Positions 16,731-26,156 of a stretch of DNA of 64,000 nt are shown piece after piece (within the stretch, counting starts at the first letter, position 1; each line of letters begins with the position of its first letter). The notes under the pieces are model-generated. The model did not search any database, was not told the DNA's origin, and was given only the letters and a program-made list of their open reading frames with translations. Both the position numbers and the translations under genes were made by a program. The stretch spans positions 2,418,001-2,482,000 of the forward strand of contig NZ_CP157940.1 in NCBI RefSeq assembly GCF_040207125.1, read 5' to 3'. Source of the DNA: Lacrimispora sp. BS-2. GTDB lineage: Bacteria > Bacillota > Clostridia > Lachnospirales > Lachnospiraceae.

Positions 16731-18221
16731 ATGGAAAAATTATGTTATAAAACACTGGAAGACCTTGGGTTTGACGGATATCTTTTAAAGGAGGCTCCTG
16801 AACGGGTGCTGCAGTTCGGCGAAGGTAACTTTTTAAGGGCATTTGTAGATTATTTTATCGACGTTCTGAATGAAAAAACCGGATTTAATTCCAAGGTTGT
16901 TTTATGCCAGCCCATTGCACCGGGTCTTGCAGATATGATCAACGAACAGGAAGGGCTTTATACTCTTTTCCTCCGTGGCTTTGAAAACGGGCGGAAGGTG
17001 AATGCAAAACGGGTGATCTCCTGTGTAAGCAGATGCTTAAATCCTTATACGGATTATGAATCTGTATTGGCCTGTGCAGATAATCCTGACCTGCGTTACA
17101 TTGCCTGCAATACCACTGAGGCAGGTATTGCCTACGATCCCTCCTGCCAGTTTACGGATGTTCCGGCTGACAGCTACCCTGGAAAGCTGACCCAGTTCCT
17201 TTACAGAAGATTTGAAAAGTTCGGAAAGGAAGCCGGAAAGGGCTTTGTCATCCTCTCCTGCGAGCTGATCGACGACAACGGAAAAGAGCTGGAGAAATGC
17301 GTTTTAAATTACGCCGGGCAATGGAACCTGGGCGAGGAATTCATAAACTGGATCAAAACGGAGAACATCTTCTGCTCCACTCTGGTAGACCGTATCGTAA
17401 CCGGATATCCGAGAAATGAAGCTGCTGCCATCTGTGAAGAATCAGGTTACCAGGATAACATCATGGATACCGGTGAAGTCTTCGGCTTCTGGGTCATCGA
17501 AGGACCGGACAGCTTAAAGAAAGAACTTCCCTTTGAAGAAGCCGGCCTTCCGGTTATTATCTGCAGCGACCACAAGCCATATAAACAGAGAAAGGTCCGC
17601 ATTTTAAACGGTGCCCATACTTCCTTTGTTTTAGCCGCTTACCTTGCCGGGCAGGATATTGTCCGAAGCTGCATGGATGATGAAGTGATCTGCGGCTTTA
17701 TGAATAAGACTATTTATGATGAGATCATTCCTACCCTGACTCTTCCAAAAGAAGAATTAATGAGTTTTGCAGCCTCTGTTACAGAGCGTTTCAAAAACCC
17801 GTTTATTGATCATGCATTGTTATCCATTTCCTTAAATTCCACTTCTAAATGGAAAGCCCGGGTTATGCCTTCCCTTAAGAGCTATGTGGAAAAAACAGGC
17901 ATGCTTCCCAGATGTATAACAGCCTCCTTTGCTTTTTACATTGCATTCTACAACGGAAGGAACCTTACAGAAGACGGCCTTGTTGCAGCACGTCCCGCCG
18001 GTGACGAGTACACCATCAAGGATGATAGGCCGGTTCTTCAGTTCTTCTATGACCACAAGGATGATGATCCAGCTTCCCTTGTTCATGGGGTTTGCTCCAA
18101 TGCTGACTTCTGGGATGAGGATTTAAGTAAAATCCCAGGATTTGAAGAAGCCGTGGCTGGTTATTTAACAGGTATCAAAGAAAAAGGCGCATATGAAGTT
18201 ATGAAGGAATGTTTAAGCTGA
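16731..18221 (+). CDS. uxaB: Tagaturonate reductase (altronate oxidoreductase)
   Basis: NAD-dependent reduction of D-tagaturonate to D-altronate in galacturonate catabolism. Product of 496 aa. It belongs to the mannitol dehydrogenase family: N-terminal Rossmann domain starting VLQFGEGNFLRAFVDYF (near 25), then FCSTLVDRIVTGYPR, and the C-terminal helical domain with the catalytic Lys region KVRILNGAHTSF. AAAGGAG is 10 nt before the ATG. It is the second gene of the LacI-controlled operon and ends in a strong terminator. uxaC, the isomerase, is not in the window. Confidence 0.93.
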   Translation: MEKLCYKTLEDLGFDGYLLKEAPERVLQFGEGNFLRAFVDYFIDVLNEKTGFNSKVVLCQPIAPGLADMINEQEGLYTLFLRGFENGRKVNAKRVISCVSRCLNPYTDYESVLACADNPDLRYIACNTTEAGIAYDPSCQFTDVPADSYPGKLTQFLYRRFEKFGKEAGKGFVILSCELIDDNGKELEKCVLNYAGQWNLGEEFINWIKTENIFCSTLVDRIVTGYPRNEAAAICEESGYQDNIMDTGEVFGFWVIEGPDSLKKELPFEEAGLPVIICSDHKPYKQRKVRILNGAHTSFVLAAYLAGQDIVRSCMDDEVICGFMNKTIYDEIIPTLTLPKEELMSFAASVTERFKNPFIDHALLSISLNSTSKWKARVMPSLKSYVEKTGMLPRCITASFAFYIAFYNGRNLTEDGLVAARPAGDEYTIKDDRPVLQFFYDHKDDDPASLVHGVCSNADFWDEDLSKIPGFEEAVAGYLTGIKEKGAYEVMKECLS

Positions 18222-18269
18222 CCGGAATAACGGCTACCCATTCATAAAGCGTATAGACTTGAGGAAACA

Positions 18270-18305
18270 AACACCGGTGTCACCTTGATTGGTGATACCG
18301 GTGTT
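18270..18305 (+). terminator. Terminator of uxaA-uxaB
   Basis: Stem AACACCGGTGTCACC / GGTGATACCGGTGTT (one mismatch) with a 6-nt loop, followed by TTTACAG. Confidence 0.8.
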
Positions 18306-18342
18306 TTACAGTTACATTGCTTGCCGTTTTGCACAGGCAGCA

Positions 18343-19245
18343 TTAAGAAGCATAGAACTTTACCACCTTATTATATTCCTTCATAATACTATGCAAAACA
18401 TCTGCATGTTTAAAATCGCTGTGATACAGAATGTTGATTTCCCGAATCATACTAAGATTCTCTATAGGTAATGCAGTAATTTTTCCTTTCTTTAGTTCGT
18501 CCAGACATACGCTGCGTGAAAGTATGGAAACTCCTATATCCCGCCTAATAAGATCTTTAATCGTTGCAATATTGTCGACTTCTAAAATGACATTAAAATC
18601 ATCAAGTGACATATTATTACTTTCTAAGTGGGCGGTAAACAGGTTTCTTGTCCCCGATGAGGGTCTGCGAAGAATCAATGGCTCCTTCATTAATTCATTT
18701 ATGGTTACCATGCTCTTTTTTGCCAGGAGATTATTGTTTGATACAACCAGCATCAGTGAATCTGTGTCCAGCAGAAGCGAGTTAATGCTGTCATCCTGAA
18801 CTTTCCCCTCTACAACAGCTAAATCTACCTCATAATTTTTCAGCATTTCATAAAGATTATTTATAGAGTCAGAAATAATTGTTATGCTTGCACCAGGGTT
18901 TTTGGAGCTGTACTTTCCTAACACTTCTGCCACTGCATTACTTTCAGCAGTATGGGTAATCCCAACCGTAAGCCGTCTTATATGGCGCTGCTCATCTAAA
19001 ATATTTTGTTCCATCCTCTGATATAGGGCTATGCTCCGCCGTGCATACTGAATTACAATATTTCCTTCATTTGTAGGCTTTATATCACTTCCAACACGAT
19101 TGAAAACTTTAATATTTAATTCCTTTTCCAACTGCTTTATGTGTTGAGTTACCGCTGGCTGCGTCAAAGAAAGATGTTCTGCCGCGCGTGTGTAACTGTT
19201 AAATTCGACCACTGCTAATAACGTATAAAGTTTAGTATCAATCAT
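18343..19245 (-). CDS. LysR-family transcriptional regulator
   Basis: Product of 300 aa. I chose ATG 19243-19245 because GGAGGTGG lies 5 nt upstream. Winged helix-turn-helix at 1-60 (YTRAAEHLSLTQPAVTQHIKQLE), linker helix, then a substrate-binding domain (90-300). It is divergent from the small membrane protein and antiporter genes, the usual layout for a LysR activator of its neighbours. The effector is unknown. Codon use is more A/T rich than in the flanking uronate genes, suggesting the 18343-21103 unit has a different history. Confidence 0.9.
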   Translation of the reverse strand: MIDTKLYTLLAVVEFNSYTRAAEHLSLTQPAVTQHIKQLEKELNIKVFNRVGSDIKPTNEGNIVIQYARRSIALYQRMEQNILDEQRHIRRLTVGITHTAESNAVAEVLGKYSSKNPGASITIISDSINNLYEMLKNYEVDLAVVEGKVQDDSINSLLLDTDSLMLVVSNNNLLAKKSMVTINELMKEPLILRRPSSGTRNLFTAHLESNNMSLDDFNVILEVDNIATIKDLIRRDIGVSILSRSVCLDELKKGKITALPIENLSMIREINILYHSDFKHADVLHSIMKEYNKVVKFYAS

Positions 19246-19358
19246 CTTATCCACCTCCAACTATAATAATCTCTTATGACATACTAAATAATTATAAATA
19301 TACATTATGGAATTTATGATTATAATAGTAGCATGAATCAAGAAAGGAGGCAAGAATA

Positions 19359-19811
19359 ATGAGACAAAAGTTTTTATTTGTATGGCACGTTCTTATTTTT
19401 AATGTGATTAAACCACTTCCATATTCTTCATACTATTTTAACAATCATTTCCGGTCACCGACACAAAGTATTGCTGATTATTCAATTTCGCGCTACATGG
19501 GGATTGTTAACTTTGGAAAGGAACAGTCAGGTTATACCGGAGTAATCTTAGCAAATATTGCACTTATGCTTTTCTTCTTACCGCTTTGTTTTTCAGTAGA
19601 TTGGGTAAATCATGCAGTACATCTGCTTTCGGTAAAAATATCAGTCAATGTAATTCTTGTCCTAATGGCTATGATCAAATTTGATATGCTTTGCCTTCGT
19701 GACAAGCGAAATTATTTAAAATTTTTTTATCTTTTTAGTTGTCTGGTTACGTCATCATATTGGACTTTAACATGCGTGTTTTTAACCGCATTTGAAAATA
19801 TGGGATTATAG
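19359..19811 (+). CDS. Small membrane protein of unknown function
   Basis: Product of 150 aa starting at ATG 19359 behind AAAGGAGG. It has two or three likely membrane segments (near 60-78, 88-110 and 122-145) with basic loops (RDKRNYLK). The N-terminal 55 residues are polar and contain FRSPTQSIADY. No family recognised. It ends 14 bp before the antiporter gene and is surely co-transcribed, so it may be an accessory subunit of it. TATAAT at 19321-19326 may serve as its -10, with no good -35, as expected for an activated promoter. Confidence 0.7.
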   Translation: MRQKFLFVWHVLIFNVIKPLPYSSYYFNNHFRSPTQSIADYSISRYMGIVNFGKEQSGYTGVILANIALMLFFLPLCFSVDWVNHAVHLLSVKISVNVILVLMAMIKFDMLCLRDKRNYLKFFYLFSCLVTSSYWTLTCVFLTAFENMGL

Positions 19812-19825
19812 AGGAGGCTTTATCC

Positions 19826-21103
19826 ATGGATCATCTTTTAAGTCATTTAAATGACACAACAATTATTCTTTTATCTTTATCAGTAATATTGCTGGCCGGA
19901 TTTCTGCTTACGCGTATTACAAAGCTGGTAAAACTGCCAAATGTAACTGGTTATATTATTGCCGGAGTTATAATAGGGCCATATGTTTTGAACTTGATTC
20001 CACATGAAATGGTTGAACATATGGGTTTTATCAGTGACATTGCTTTGGCCTTTATCGCGTTTGGTGTTGGGCGTTTTTTTAAAAAAGAGGCTTTTAAAGA
20101 AACCGGATTTGGAGTAATCGTGATTACTTTATTGGAATCTTTATTAGCCGGAATACTAGTAACGTTATCCATGCACTACATTTTCCATTTAAATTGGAGT
20201 TTTTGTCTGCTCTTGGGAGCGATTGCAACGGCAACAGCTCCGGCAAGCACTATGATTACAATCCGGCAATATCATGCACGTGGGAATTTTGTAAATATTT
20301 TATTACAGGTAGCTGCACTTGATGACGCTGTGTGTCTTATCGCTTTCAGCTTAGCCTCTGCTTTTGTTAATGCGGAAGCCGGAGCAGGTATTTCCGGCTC
20401 TGAAATCATATTGCCTGTCATTTATAATATTGGTGCATTGGTAATCGGTTTTATAAGCGGAGTTTTATTAAGCAGGCTGATGACTCCGGCAAGGAGTGAA
20501 GATAACAGGCTGATTTTAACAATTTCACTTCTTCTTGGAATTGCAGGTCTATGCGCCTCCGTAGATATTTCACCTTTACTTTCCTGTATGCTCTTTGGCA
20601 CAACTTATATCAATATGACGAAAGACAAAGAATTATACAGGCAGGTCGAAAGGTTTACTCCGCCTATTTTGTCCATGTTCTTTGTTGTATCAGGAATGAG
20701 TTTGAATATTCGCTCGTTTGGAACTCTGGGGATAATTGGAGCATCCTATTTTATAATACGGATTGCAGGAAAATACCTTGGTGCTTTTGGGGGTTGTATG
20801 ATAGCTAAAACAACAGCAACAGTACGAAACTATTTAGGGTTAGCCTTGATCCCACAAGCCGGTGTTGCTATTGGCCTTGCTTTTATGGGTAAAAGAGTTT
20901 TGCCCGATAGTATGGGTAATATGTTGCTTACGATCATATTATCTTCTTCGGTTTTGTATGAGTTAATTGGACCAGTCTGTGCTAAAATCGCTCTAATTCA
21001 TTCTGGATCTATAAAAACAGAAAAAGTTGAAGCCTGTAACCATAAAATTGAACAAATAACCGATAGAACACAAGAGAGTCAAAATGTTATAAACCTGACA
21101 TAG
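19826..21103 (+). CDS. CPA2-family cation:proton antiporter
   Basis: Product of 425 aa with about 12 membrane segments. Family marks: VKLPNVTGYIIAGVIIGPYVL (segment 2), AIATATAPASTM (near 135), and AALDDAVCLIAFS (near 170) with the paired Asp that carries ions in CPA2 proteins. It has no TrkA/KTN nucleotide-binding domain at the C terminus, only a short basic tail, so it is the KefB-like core alone. It exchanges Na+ or K+ for protons across the membrane; ion not predictable. GAGGAGG precedes the ATG. Likely under the divergent LysR. Confidence 0.88.
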   Translation: MDHLLSHLNDTTIILLSLSVILLAGFLLTRITKLVKLPNVTGYIIAGVIIGPYVLNLIPHEMVEHMGFISDIALAFIAFGVGRFFKKEAFKETGFGVIVITLLESLLAGILVTLSMHYIFHLNWSFCLLLGAIATATAPASTMITIRQYHARGNFVNILLQVAALDDAVCLIAFSLASAFVNAEAGAGISGSEIILPVIYNIGALVIGFISGVLLSRLMTPARSEDNRLILTISLLLGIAGLCASVDISPLLSCMLFGTTYINMTKDKELYRQVERFTPPILSMFFVVSGMSLNIRSFGTLGIIGASYFIIRIAGKYLGAFGGCMIAKTTATVRNYLGLALIPQAGVAIGLAFMGKRVLPDSMGNMLLTIILSSSVLYELIGPVCAKIALIHSGSIKTEKVEACNHKIEQITDRTQESQNVINLT

Positions 21104-21145
21104 TTATGGGAAATAATAAGTTCATTTAATCAGCAGAGCAAACAA

Positions 21146-21172
21146 AACGGTGAGGACAAAAGCCTCACCGTT
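21146..21172. terminator. Bidirectional terminator between antiporter and pectin operon
   Basis: Stem AACGGTGAGG / CCTCACCGTT with a 7-nt loop. T-rich on both sides (TTCTTATCT on plus, TTTTGTTTG on minus), between two convergent genes. Confidence 0.75.
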
Positions 21173-21201
21173 CTTATCTGCTGCATTTTTAAGTTATCTT
21201 C

Positions 21202-22032
21202 TTAGCAACTATAATTCTCCAGAAATTTTCTTGACCACTCTGCATTATCCGGCTTACTATCCTCAATGGTCATCTGAATGTATGGCTTTTCCTTTTTCAC
21301 AAAATCCATAATCACGTCATATTTCATTACTCCTGTCCCAGGAGCGCCGGAAAGGATGCGGCCGTGTTCCACCACAAAGTCCTTCATATGAAGAACATCT
21401 GTATACCCGCCTAAATCCTCAATAGCTTCCCTTATTACCTGTTCGTAATGATCACTGTTTTCCACTGACAAAAGATTTACCGGATCCAGGATGATCCTTA
21501 AATTAGGCGAATCAATGGCCTTAAGTACCTTTAACGCCTGTTTGGAATTGTATACAATGTGGCTCCATACCGGTTCAATCGCCAGAATCACACCAAATTT
21601 TTCTGCGCATTCCACAACCGGACGCAGATTTGCAATAAATGTTTGAAGGGCTTCCTCTGTGTGGCAGGCCGGTTCATAACAATATTCCTTATTAGGTGCG
21701 CCGGTTTCCGTTCCCACAACGCTGCATCCTAATATAGAAGCAAAACGCAGATGAGCATAATAACGCTCCTGGATTTTTTTGATTTCTGATTGATCTGGAT
21801 GGGCCAGATTCAGATAGCAGCCCAGGACTGCGATGTCCACATCATGTTCTGCAAATGTTTTGCGCAGATACGCAGCATAGCCTGGCGTCAGCGCGGAATT
21901 CTCCACGGAATGTTCTTGTACTGTCTTTGTCAGGGCCAAATGGGCACAGGTAAACCCTTGCTCGTGGGCAATCTTCACCCGTTCCTCCAGGGCCCCAGGT
22001 GTGATGTCGTGCAACCGGATTCCGATCTGCAT
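21202..22032 (-). CDS. Sugar phosphate isomerase/epimerase-like TIM barrel protein
   Basis: Product of 276 aa of the AP-endonuclease-2 / xylose-isomerase-like barrel superfamily. Probable metal ligands and barrel strands are seen as VVGTETG, LAIEPVW (Glu), IILDPVNLL (Asp), DVLHMKDF (His/Lys) and MTIEDS (Glu). It is the last gene of the pectin operon, 14 bp after GH28, with AAAGGAGGAG upstream. In such operons these proteins epimerise or isomerise uronate intermediates; the substrate here is inferred from context only. Confidence 0.8.
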   Translation of the reverse strand: MQIGIRLHDITPGALEERVKIAHEQGFTCAHLALTKTVQEHSVENSALTPGYAAYLRKTFAEHDVDIAVLGCYLNLAHPDQSEIKKIQERYYAHLRFASILGCSVVGTETGAPNKEYCYEPACHTEEALQTFIANLRPVVECAEKFGVILAIEPVWSHIVYNSKQALKVLKAIDSPNLRIILDPVNLLSVENSDHYEQVIREAIEDLGGYTDVLHMKDFVVEHGRILSGAPGTGVMKYDVIMDFVKKEKPYIQMTIEDSKPDNAEWSRKFLENYSC

Positions 22033-22046
22033 AGTAAACTCCTCCT

Positions 22047-23606
22047 TTATCTCACTTTATAATGATTGATGCCGCTCAGTTCAAAAGCTTCCCCTTCCTG
22101 GCCGGAAATCTTCACGTGATCGCAGATCAGGGTGTCCACGTTGCTGATGAGAAACCCTTTTTTCCTGCACTCTCCCACTCCGGACAACATGGCGGGGACT
22201 CCCGGGTTTGCCTGGTCCGCAAAGGAAATATCAACGTTTTTAAATTCAATGCGCTCAATTTTACTCTCCGGAAGTCCATAGAGGAAGGAAGCCGCCACAT
22301 GGCAGTTTTCTGCCTTAATGTTGGTAAAATACAGCCTCCTGATCTCAGGGGTCCGCTCATCCACGGTCAGGGCCTCACGGCACTGTACATAATCGGATTT
22401 TCCATCAGGATCACAGAAATAAAAGCTGTTTACAACAAATGGCGTCATGACATGATCCATATGTATGCGGTCAAAATAAATCTCAGAGAGCACGGAGTCC
22501 TTTCCCCTGCCTCTTCTGGTCTTGATCCGAAGGCCTCTGTCCGTATTGGAAAACAGGCAGCGTTCCACACGGATATTCTTAACGCCTGCACCTGCTTCGC
22601 TTCCCACGGTAACCGCACCATGACCGTTTTCCATCAGGCACTGGCGGATCACGATGTTTTCCGAAGGAGTCTTATACCTGCGGCCCATATAGATTTTTCC
22701 GGACTTGACCGCAATGCAGTCATCTCCTAAAGAAAAGTGCAGGCCCAGTATTTCCACATCCTTGCAGGATTCCGGATCCAGACCATCGGTATTGGGAGAA
22801 TCAGCCGGATTACTAATATCCAGATTCAGGAATTTTAAGTTCTGGCTGAAATATGGATGAAGCACCCAGGCAGGGCTGTTTTTTAATGAAAAGCCCTGAA
22901 GGGCCACATTTTTACATCTCTCTAAAAATACCAGACGGGGACGGAATGCCGCCTTCATCTGGCGGACATTATCCCACCAGTTATCAAAGGAAGCCTGACC
23001 GTTAATCAGGCCTGGTCCATAGACCACCACATCCTCTACATCGATCCCGGTTATGATTCCGGCAAACATTGGGAGAGGGTTTCCTTCCCATGTACCCAGA
23101 TTGTAATCCTCTTTTTCATCGTAGCTCTCGATCATTCCGGGAAATCTGGGATATTTATACCGGTCCGTATCTGCCAGAAGCTCCGCTCCCTCAGCCAGTT
23201 CAAGCCTTAAATGACTCTTTAAAAACAGGCTGGTAACCCGGTATCTTCCCTTTGGAATCAATACCCGGCTCTCCTTCGGGCAGGCCATAATAGCCGCCTG
23301 GATAAAGGAGGTATCATCCTGGATTCCATCGCCTCTAGCTCCCATTTCTTTTACATTTAATGTTACAAATTCATAGTCGGTATGGAAACCGGCTTCCGCC
23401 CTTTCTCCATTTCTTTCCAGGGAAATATTATAATCCATATCCGGCTTTAAGTTAAACAACGTAAAGACGACCCGGTTCGTTTCTCCAAAGACTTTTCCGT
23501 TTACCAGAATCTTTCCCGGTGTTTCAAATGCATAGATCTGTTCCGTCACCGTCTCCACGGTCACAGACCGTGCCGTTTTAAAGACAATTTTTAATTCCAT
23601 TCTCAC
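22047..23606 (-). CDS. GH28 polygalacturonase-family glycoside hydrolase
   Basis: Hydrolyses alpha-1,4-galacturonan or oligogalacturonides. Product of 519 aa (GTG 23606; ATG 23600 is an alternative, both near GGTGAGG). An N-terminal fibronectin-like domain (1-85) precedes the right-handed beta-helix, which starts near VKEMGARGDGIQDDTSF. GH28 catalytic motifs are all present: SPNTDGLD, SLGDDCIAVKSG, GHGAVTVGSE and LRIKTRRGRG. No signal peptide, so it should be cytoplasmic and act on imported oligosaccharides. It lies between the ABC permeases and the isomerase-like gene. Confidence 0.95.
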   Translation of the reverse strand: MRMELKIVFKTARSVTVETVTEQIYAFETPGKILVNGKVFGETNRVVFTLFNLKPDMDYNISLERNGERAEAGFHTDYEFVTLNVKEMGARGDGIQDDTSFIQAAIMACPKESRVLIPKGRYRVTSLFLKSHLRLELAEGAELLADTDRYKYPRFPGMIESYDEKEDYNLGTWEGNPLPMFAGIITGIDVEDVVVYGPGLINGQASFDNWWDNVRQMKAAFRPRLVFLERCKNVALQGFSLKNSPAWVLHPYFSQNLKFLNLDISNPADSPNTDGLDPESCKDVEILGLHFSLGDDCIAVKSGKIYMGRRYKTPSENIVIRQCLMENGHGAVTVGSEAGAGVKNIRVERCLFSNTDRGLRIKTRRGRGKDSVLSEIYFDRIHMDHVMTPFVVNSFYFCDPDGKSDYVQCREALTVDERTPEIRRLYFTNIKAENCHVAASFLYGLPESKIERIEFKNVDISFADQANPGVPAMLSGVGECRKKGFLISNVDTLICDHVKISGQEGEAFELSGINHYKVR

Positions 23607-23699
23607 TTTACCTCACCTGTAAATTTTCCTGTCAAAAAATACACATTCCTATGATCTAAAAAAGAGCGCAGCAATTTTTTACCGCGCCCGTCTTTTTAA

Positions 23700-24551
23700 T
23701 TATCCTTTCACGCCTCCTGCCGCGATACCGTCAATAAAAGCATCCTGGGCACAGAAGAATACGATCAGGGAAGGAATAATGGAGATTAAGGACATGGCCA
23801 AAATCCGGTTCCACTGGAATCCCACATCACCGTCCATGGACATGCGCAAATAAATGGAATTCGTATATTTGGGCATATCGGAAACGTAAATAAGCGGTCC
23901 CATAAAGTCGTTGGAGGTCCACATAAACTGAAACAGTGCAACGGATACCAGGGATGGCTTTAACATGGGAACAATCACATACCATAAGGTTTTAATGGAA
24001 CTGCAGCCATCAATTTTGGCGGCTTCCTCCAGTTCCTTGGGCACGCCTCTTAAAAACTGGATCAGCATGAATAAGAAATAGGTATCACCTGCAAACAGGG
24101 ATGGAACCACCAGCGGTAAGTAGGAATTGTTCCAGCCCCACTTGTTGAACATAATATACTGGGGTGCATTTAACACTACCTGGGGCAGGAATAAGGTGGA
24201 AATCATAAGAGAGAACAGAATTCCTTTTCCCTTAAATTCAAACCGGCTAAAGCCATAAGCCGTTATAGTTGCTGATACGACTGTGAAAAGCACCTTTGGC
24301 ACAACAATTTTGTATGTATTGAGCATGGATTTGATCAGGTTGATCTTACCGCCGTAATCTACAAATGCGTTGGCATAACCATCGGTCACAGGCTTTTTAG
24401 GCCAGAACCATGCGCTGGTGAAAATCTCTGAGTTCGTCTTAAAGGTAGCGCCCACCATCCAGATCAGGGGGTATACCATAATAAAGCCCACAAGGATCAG
24501 TAATGCATACCGGATCATTGTACTGATCTTTCTCTTGGTCTCTTTCGTCAT
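23700..24551 (-). CDS. CUT1 ABC sugar transporter permease (MalG type)
   Basis: Product of 283 aa with six membrane segments. The EAA loop that contacts the ATPase is visible as ELEEAAKIDGCSSIKTLWYVIVPML (about 190-215; shown only as a landmark region, key residues Glu-Glu-Ala-Ala and Gly). C-terminal end AIDGIAAGGVKG is typical of the MalG side. It follows the MalF-type gene by 5 bp. GGGAGGT precedes the ATG. No ATPase gene is present; a shared MsmX-like ATPase elsewhere is likely. Confidence 0.93.
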   Translation of the reverse strand: MTKETKRKISTMIRYALLILVGFIMVYPLIWMVGATFKTNSEIFTSAWFWPKKPVTDGYANAFVDYGGKINLIKSMLNTYKIVVPKVLFTVVSATITAYGFSRFEFKGKGILFSLMISTLFLPQVVLNAPQYIMFNKWGWNNSYLPLVVPSLFAGDTYFLFMLIQFLRGVPKELEEAAKIDGCSSIKTLWYVIVPMLKPSLVSVALFQFMWTSNDFMGPLIYVSDMPKYTNSIYLRMSMDGDVGFQWNRILAMSLISIIPSLIVFFCAQDAFIDGIAAGGVKG

Positions 24552-24556
24552 ATCAT

Positions 24557-25456
24557 TTACCTCCCGTCCTCATCTGAATAGTAAACCCACTTCTTCTGGC
24601 TTACAAACGCTACTACCGTAAAGGTCATAACAATAAGGAACAGGATCCATGCCTGTGCACTTGCCATACCCATTTTATGACGTAAGAATGCATTGTTGTA
24701 AATCAAGATTGAGATCAAAGTGGTTGCTCCGTTAGGCCCGCCCTTTGTTACAAGGAACGGTCCGTTGAATTCCTGGAACGCCTGGCATAACTGCGTAATC
24801 AGGTTATAGAAAATAACCGGTGTAATTAAGGGAACCGTAATTTTGAAGAACTGTGTCCACTTTCCAGCCCCGTCAATGGAAGCCGCTTCGTATAAATCTA
24901 CGGAGACTCCCTTTAAGGCTGCAAGGAAGATCACCATGGCAGACCCAAACTGCCAGACCCTTAAAAGCACGATTACGGTCAGAGCACCGCCTCCGGTTGC
25001 CATCCAGTTGATCTTTTCAACACCAAATGCACCAAGAACGGTGTTGATCAGGCCGTCTGTATTGAATACGGCTCTCCACAGAATCGCAATGGCAATGGAG
25101 CCGCCCAGAATAGACGGAATGTAATATGCTGTCCGAAAGAAGTTAACTCCTTTTAACTTAAAATTCAGAATATATGCAATAAACAAAGCGAATATAAGCT
25201 TTAAAGGCACATCAAAAATTGCATATTTAAATGTAACAAAAAACGCCTTTTTAATATCGGAATCAGTGAAAATCTTATTATAGTTCATCATACCTGTCTT
25301 TGTTACGCCGTTAAACAGATCATAGTTTGTAAAGCTATAATACAGTGAAGAGGCGAACGGATAAACTTTAAAAAGTATAAATCCGATCAGCCATGGTAAG
25401 ATGAAAAAGAACCCTGCATTGTCTGCCAGGACCTTACGGATACCCTTTGACTTCAT
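24557..25456 (-). CDS. CUT1 ABC sugar transporter permease (MalF/UgpA type)
   Basis: Product of 299 aa with six membrane segments and the EAA loop LYEAASIDGAGKWTQFF (about 205-221). The N terminus is short, as in UgpA-like permeases. Its ATG lies 4 bp after the stop of the GH105-like gene, with GGAGGAATAAGAG, so the two are translationally linked. Together with the MalG-type permease and the binding protein at 26226 it imports oligogalacturonides; substrate inferred from GH28, GH105 and the uxa genes nearby. Confidence 0.93.
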   Translation of the reverse strand: MKSKGIRKVLADNAGFFFILPWLIGFILFKVYPFASSLYYSFTNYDLFNGVTKTGMMNYNKIFTDSDIKKAFFVTFKYAIFDVPLKLIFALFIAYILNFKLKGVNFFRTAYYIPSILGGSIAIAILWRAVFNTDGLINTVLGAFGVEKINWMATGGGALTVIVLLRVWQFGSAMVIFLAALKGVSVDLYEAASIDGAGKWTQFFKITVPLITPVIFYNLITQLCQAFQEFNGPFLVTKGGPNGATTLISILIYNNAFLRHKMGMASAQAWILFLIVMTFTVVAFVSQKKWVYYSDEDGR

Positions 25457-25460
25457 TCTC

Positions 25461-26129
25461 TTATTCCTCCTGCTTTTTTAAGATTGTATATTGCGCTTTC
25501 AGCATTTCCTGTAAGCCTGCACATGTATTTTTATCGTTACTTTCGATCGTTTTCCATATAAATTCCCCGTAATCACTGTATTTCTCTCTTTGAAGCACGC
25601 CCATATTACATGCTTTTAAGATGGAATAACCGATTTCCAGAGCTTCAGAAGAATCCGGGAGTTCCTTTATTTTCTCCCTGACTGTGTTTTTAAACAAGTC
25701 CTTTAATTCTCTGTAATATTCATAGATTTCTTCTGACATCTGTCCAATTGTTTCTATAAGAGCTATCAGACCGCTTCCTGTAAGTCTCTCTTCTCCCCGG
25801 AACAAAGCTGCAATCTCATTATAATGTTCTTTTCTTTTATATCTGGTCTCGTATGCTGTTACAAAAGGCATAAAATCCAGGGTCCAATCATTCTGCCTGA
25901 TCAGTGACTGGGCCATCTGTCCGTATTTCTCATTTCCAGTCTGGTCCAGAGCAAAAAAGCAGGCCAGGCAATCCTGTGGCGGCAGACTTTCTGCTATCCC
26001 TTCCGGAGGTTCTATCCTGCTCAGACAGGTTATTGCAAAATCCCTATAGATCTCCCCGCTGGTAGCTTCATACATTTGTATTGCCCCCATCAGCTGGTAT
26101 GGCTTCCATATCTTATTTCTGCATTCCAT
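25461..26129 (-). CDS. Reduced GH105-like protein of the ABC operon
   Basis: Product of 222 aa, helical, no signal peptide. By eye it aligns with the GH105 enzyme at 28764: QLMGAIQMYEATSGEIYRDF against SILEMYSITGDIKYLDF, DQTGNEKYGQMA against DLTGKEKYRKAI, and MPFVTAYETRYKRKEHY against QPFYMEYETRFNNKKNC. It is 150 residues shorter and lacks the C-terminal helix pairs. An Asp (WTLDFMPF) lies where the GH105 catalytic Asp (WLDGLYM) does. It may be a degenerate binding or helper protein. Its ribosome site is poor (AAGGG 14 nt upstream) and it follows a strong hairpin. Confidence 0.65.
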   Translation of the reverse strand: MECRNKIWKPYQLMGAIQMYEATSGEIYRDFAITCLSRIEPPEGIAESLPPQDCLACFFALDQTGNEKYGQMAQSLIRQNDWTLDFMPFVTAYETRYKRKEHYNEIAALFRGEERLTGSGLIALIETIGQMSEEIYEYYRELKDLFKNTVREKIKELPDSSEALEIGYSILKACNMGVLQREKYSDYGEFIWKTIESNDKNTCAGLQEMLKAQYTILKKQEE

Positions 26130-26156
26130 AACTTTTGTCTGCCCTTTTCTTTATGG

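Noticed and set aside
22062..22730. 222-codon plus-strand frame
   Set aside because: It lies wholly antisense to the GH28 gene, whose catalytic motifs are intact.
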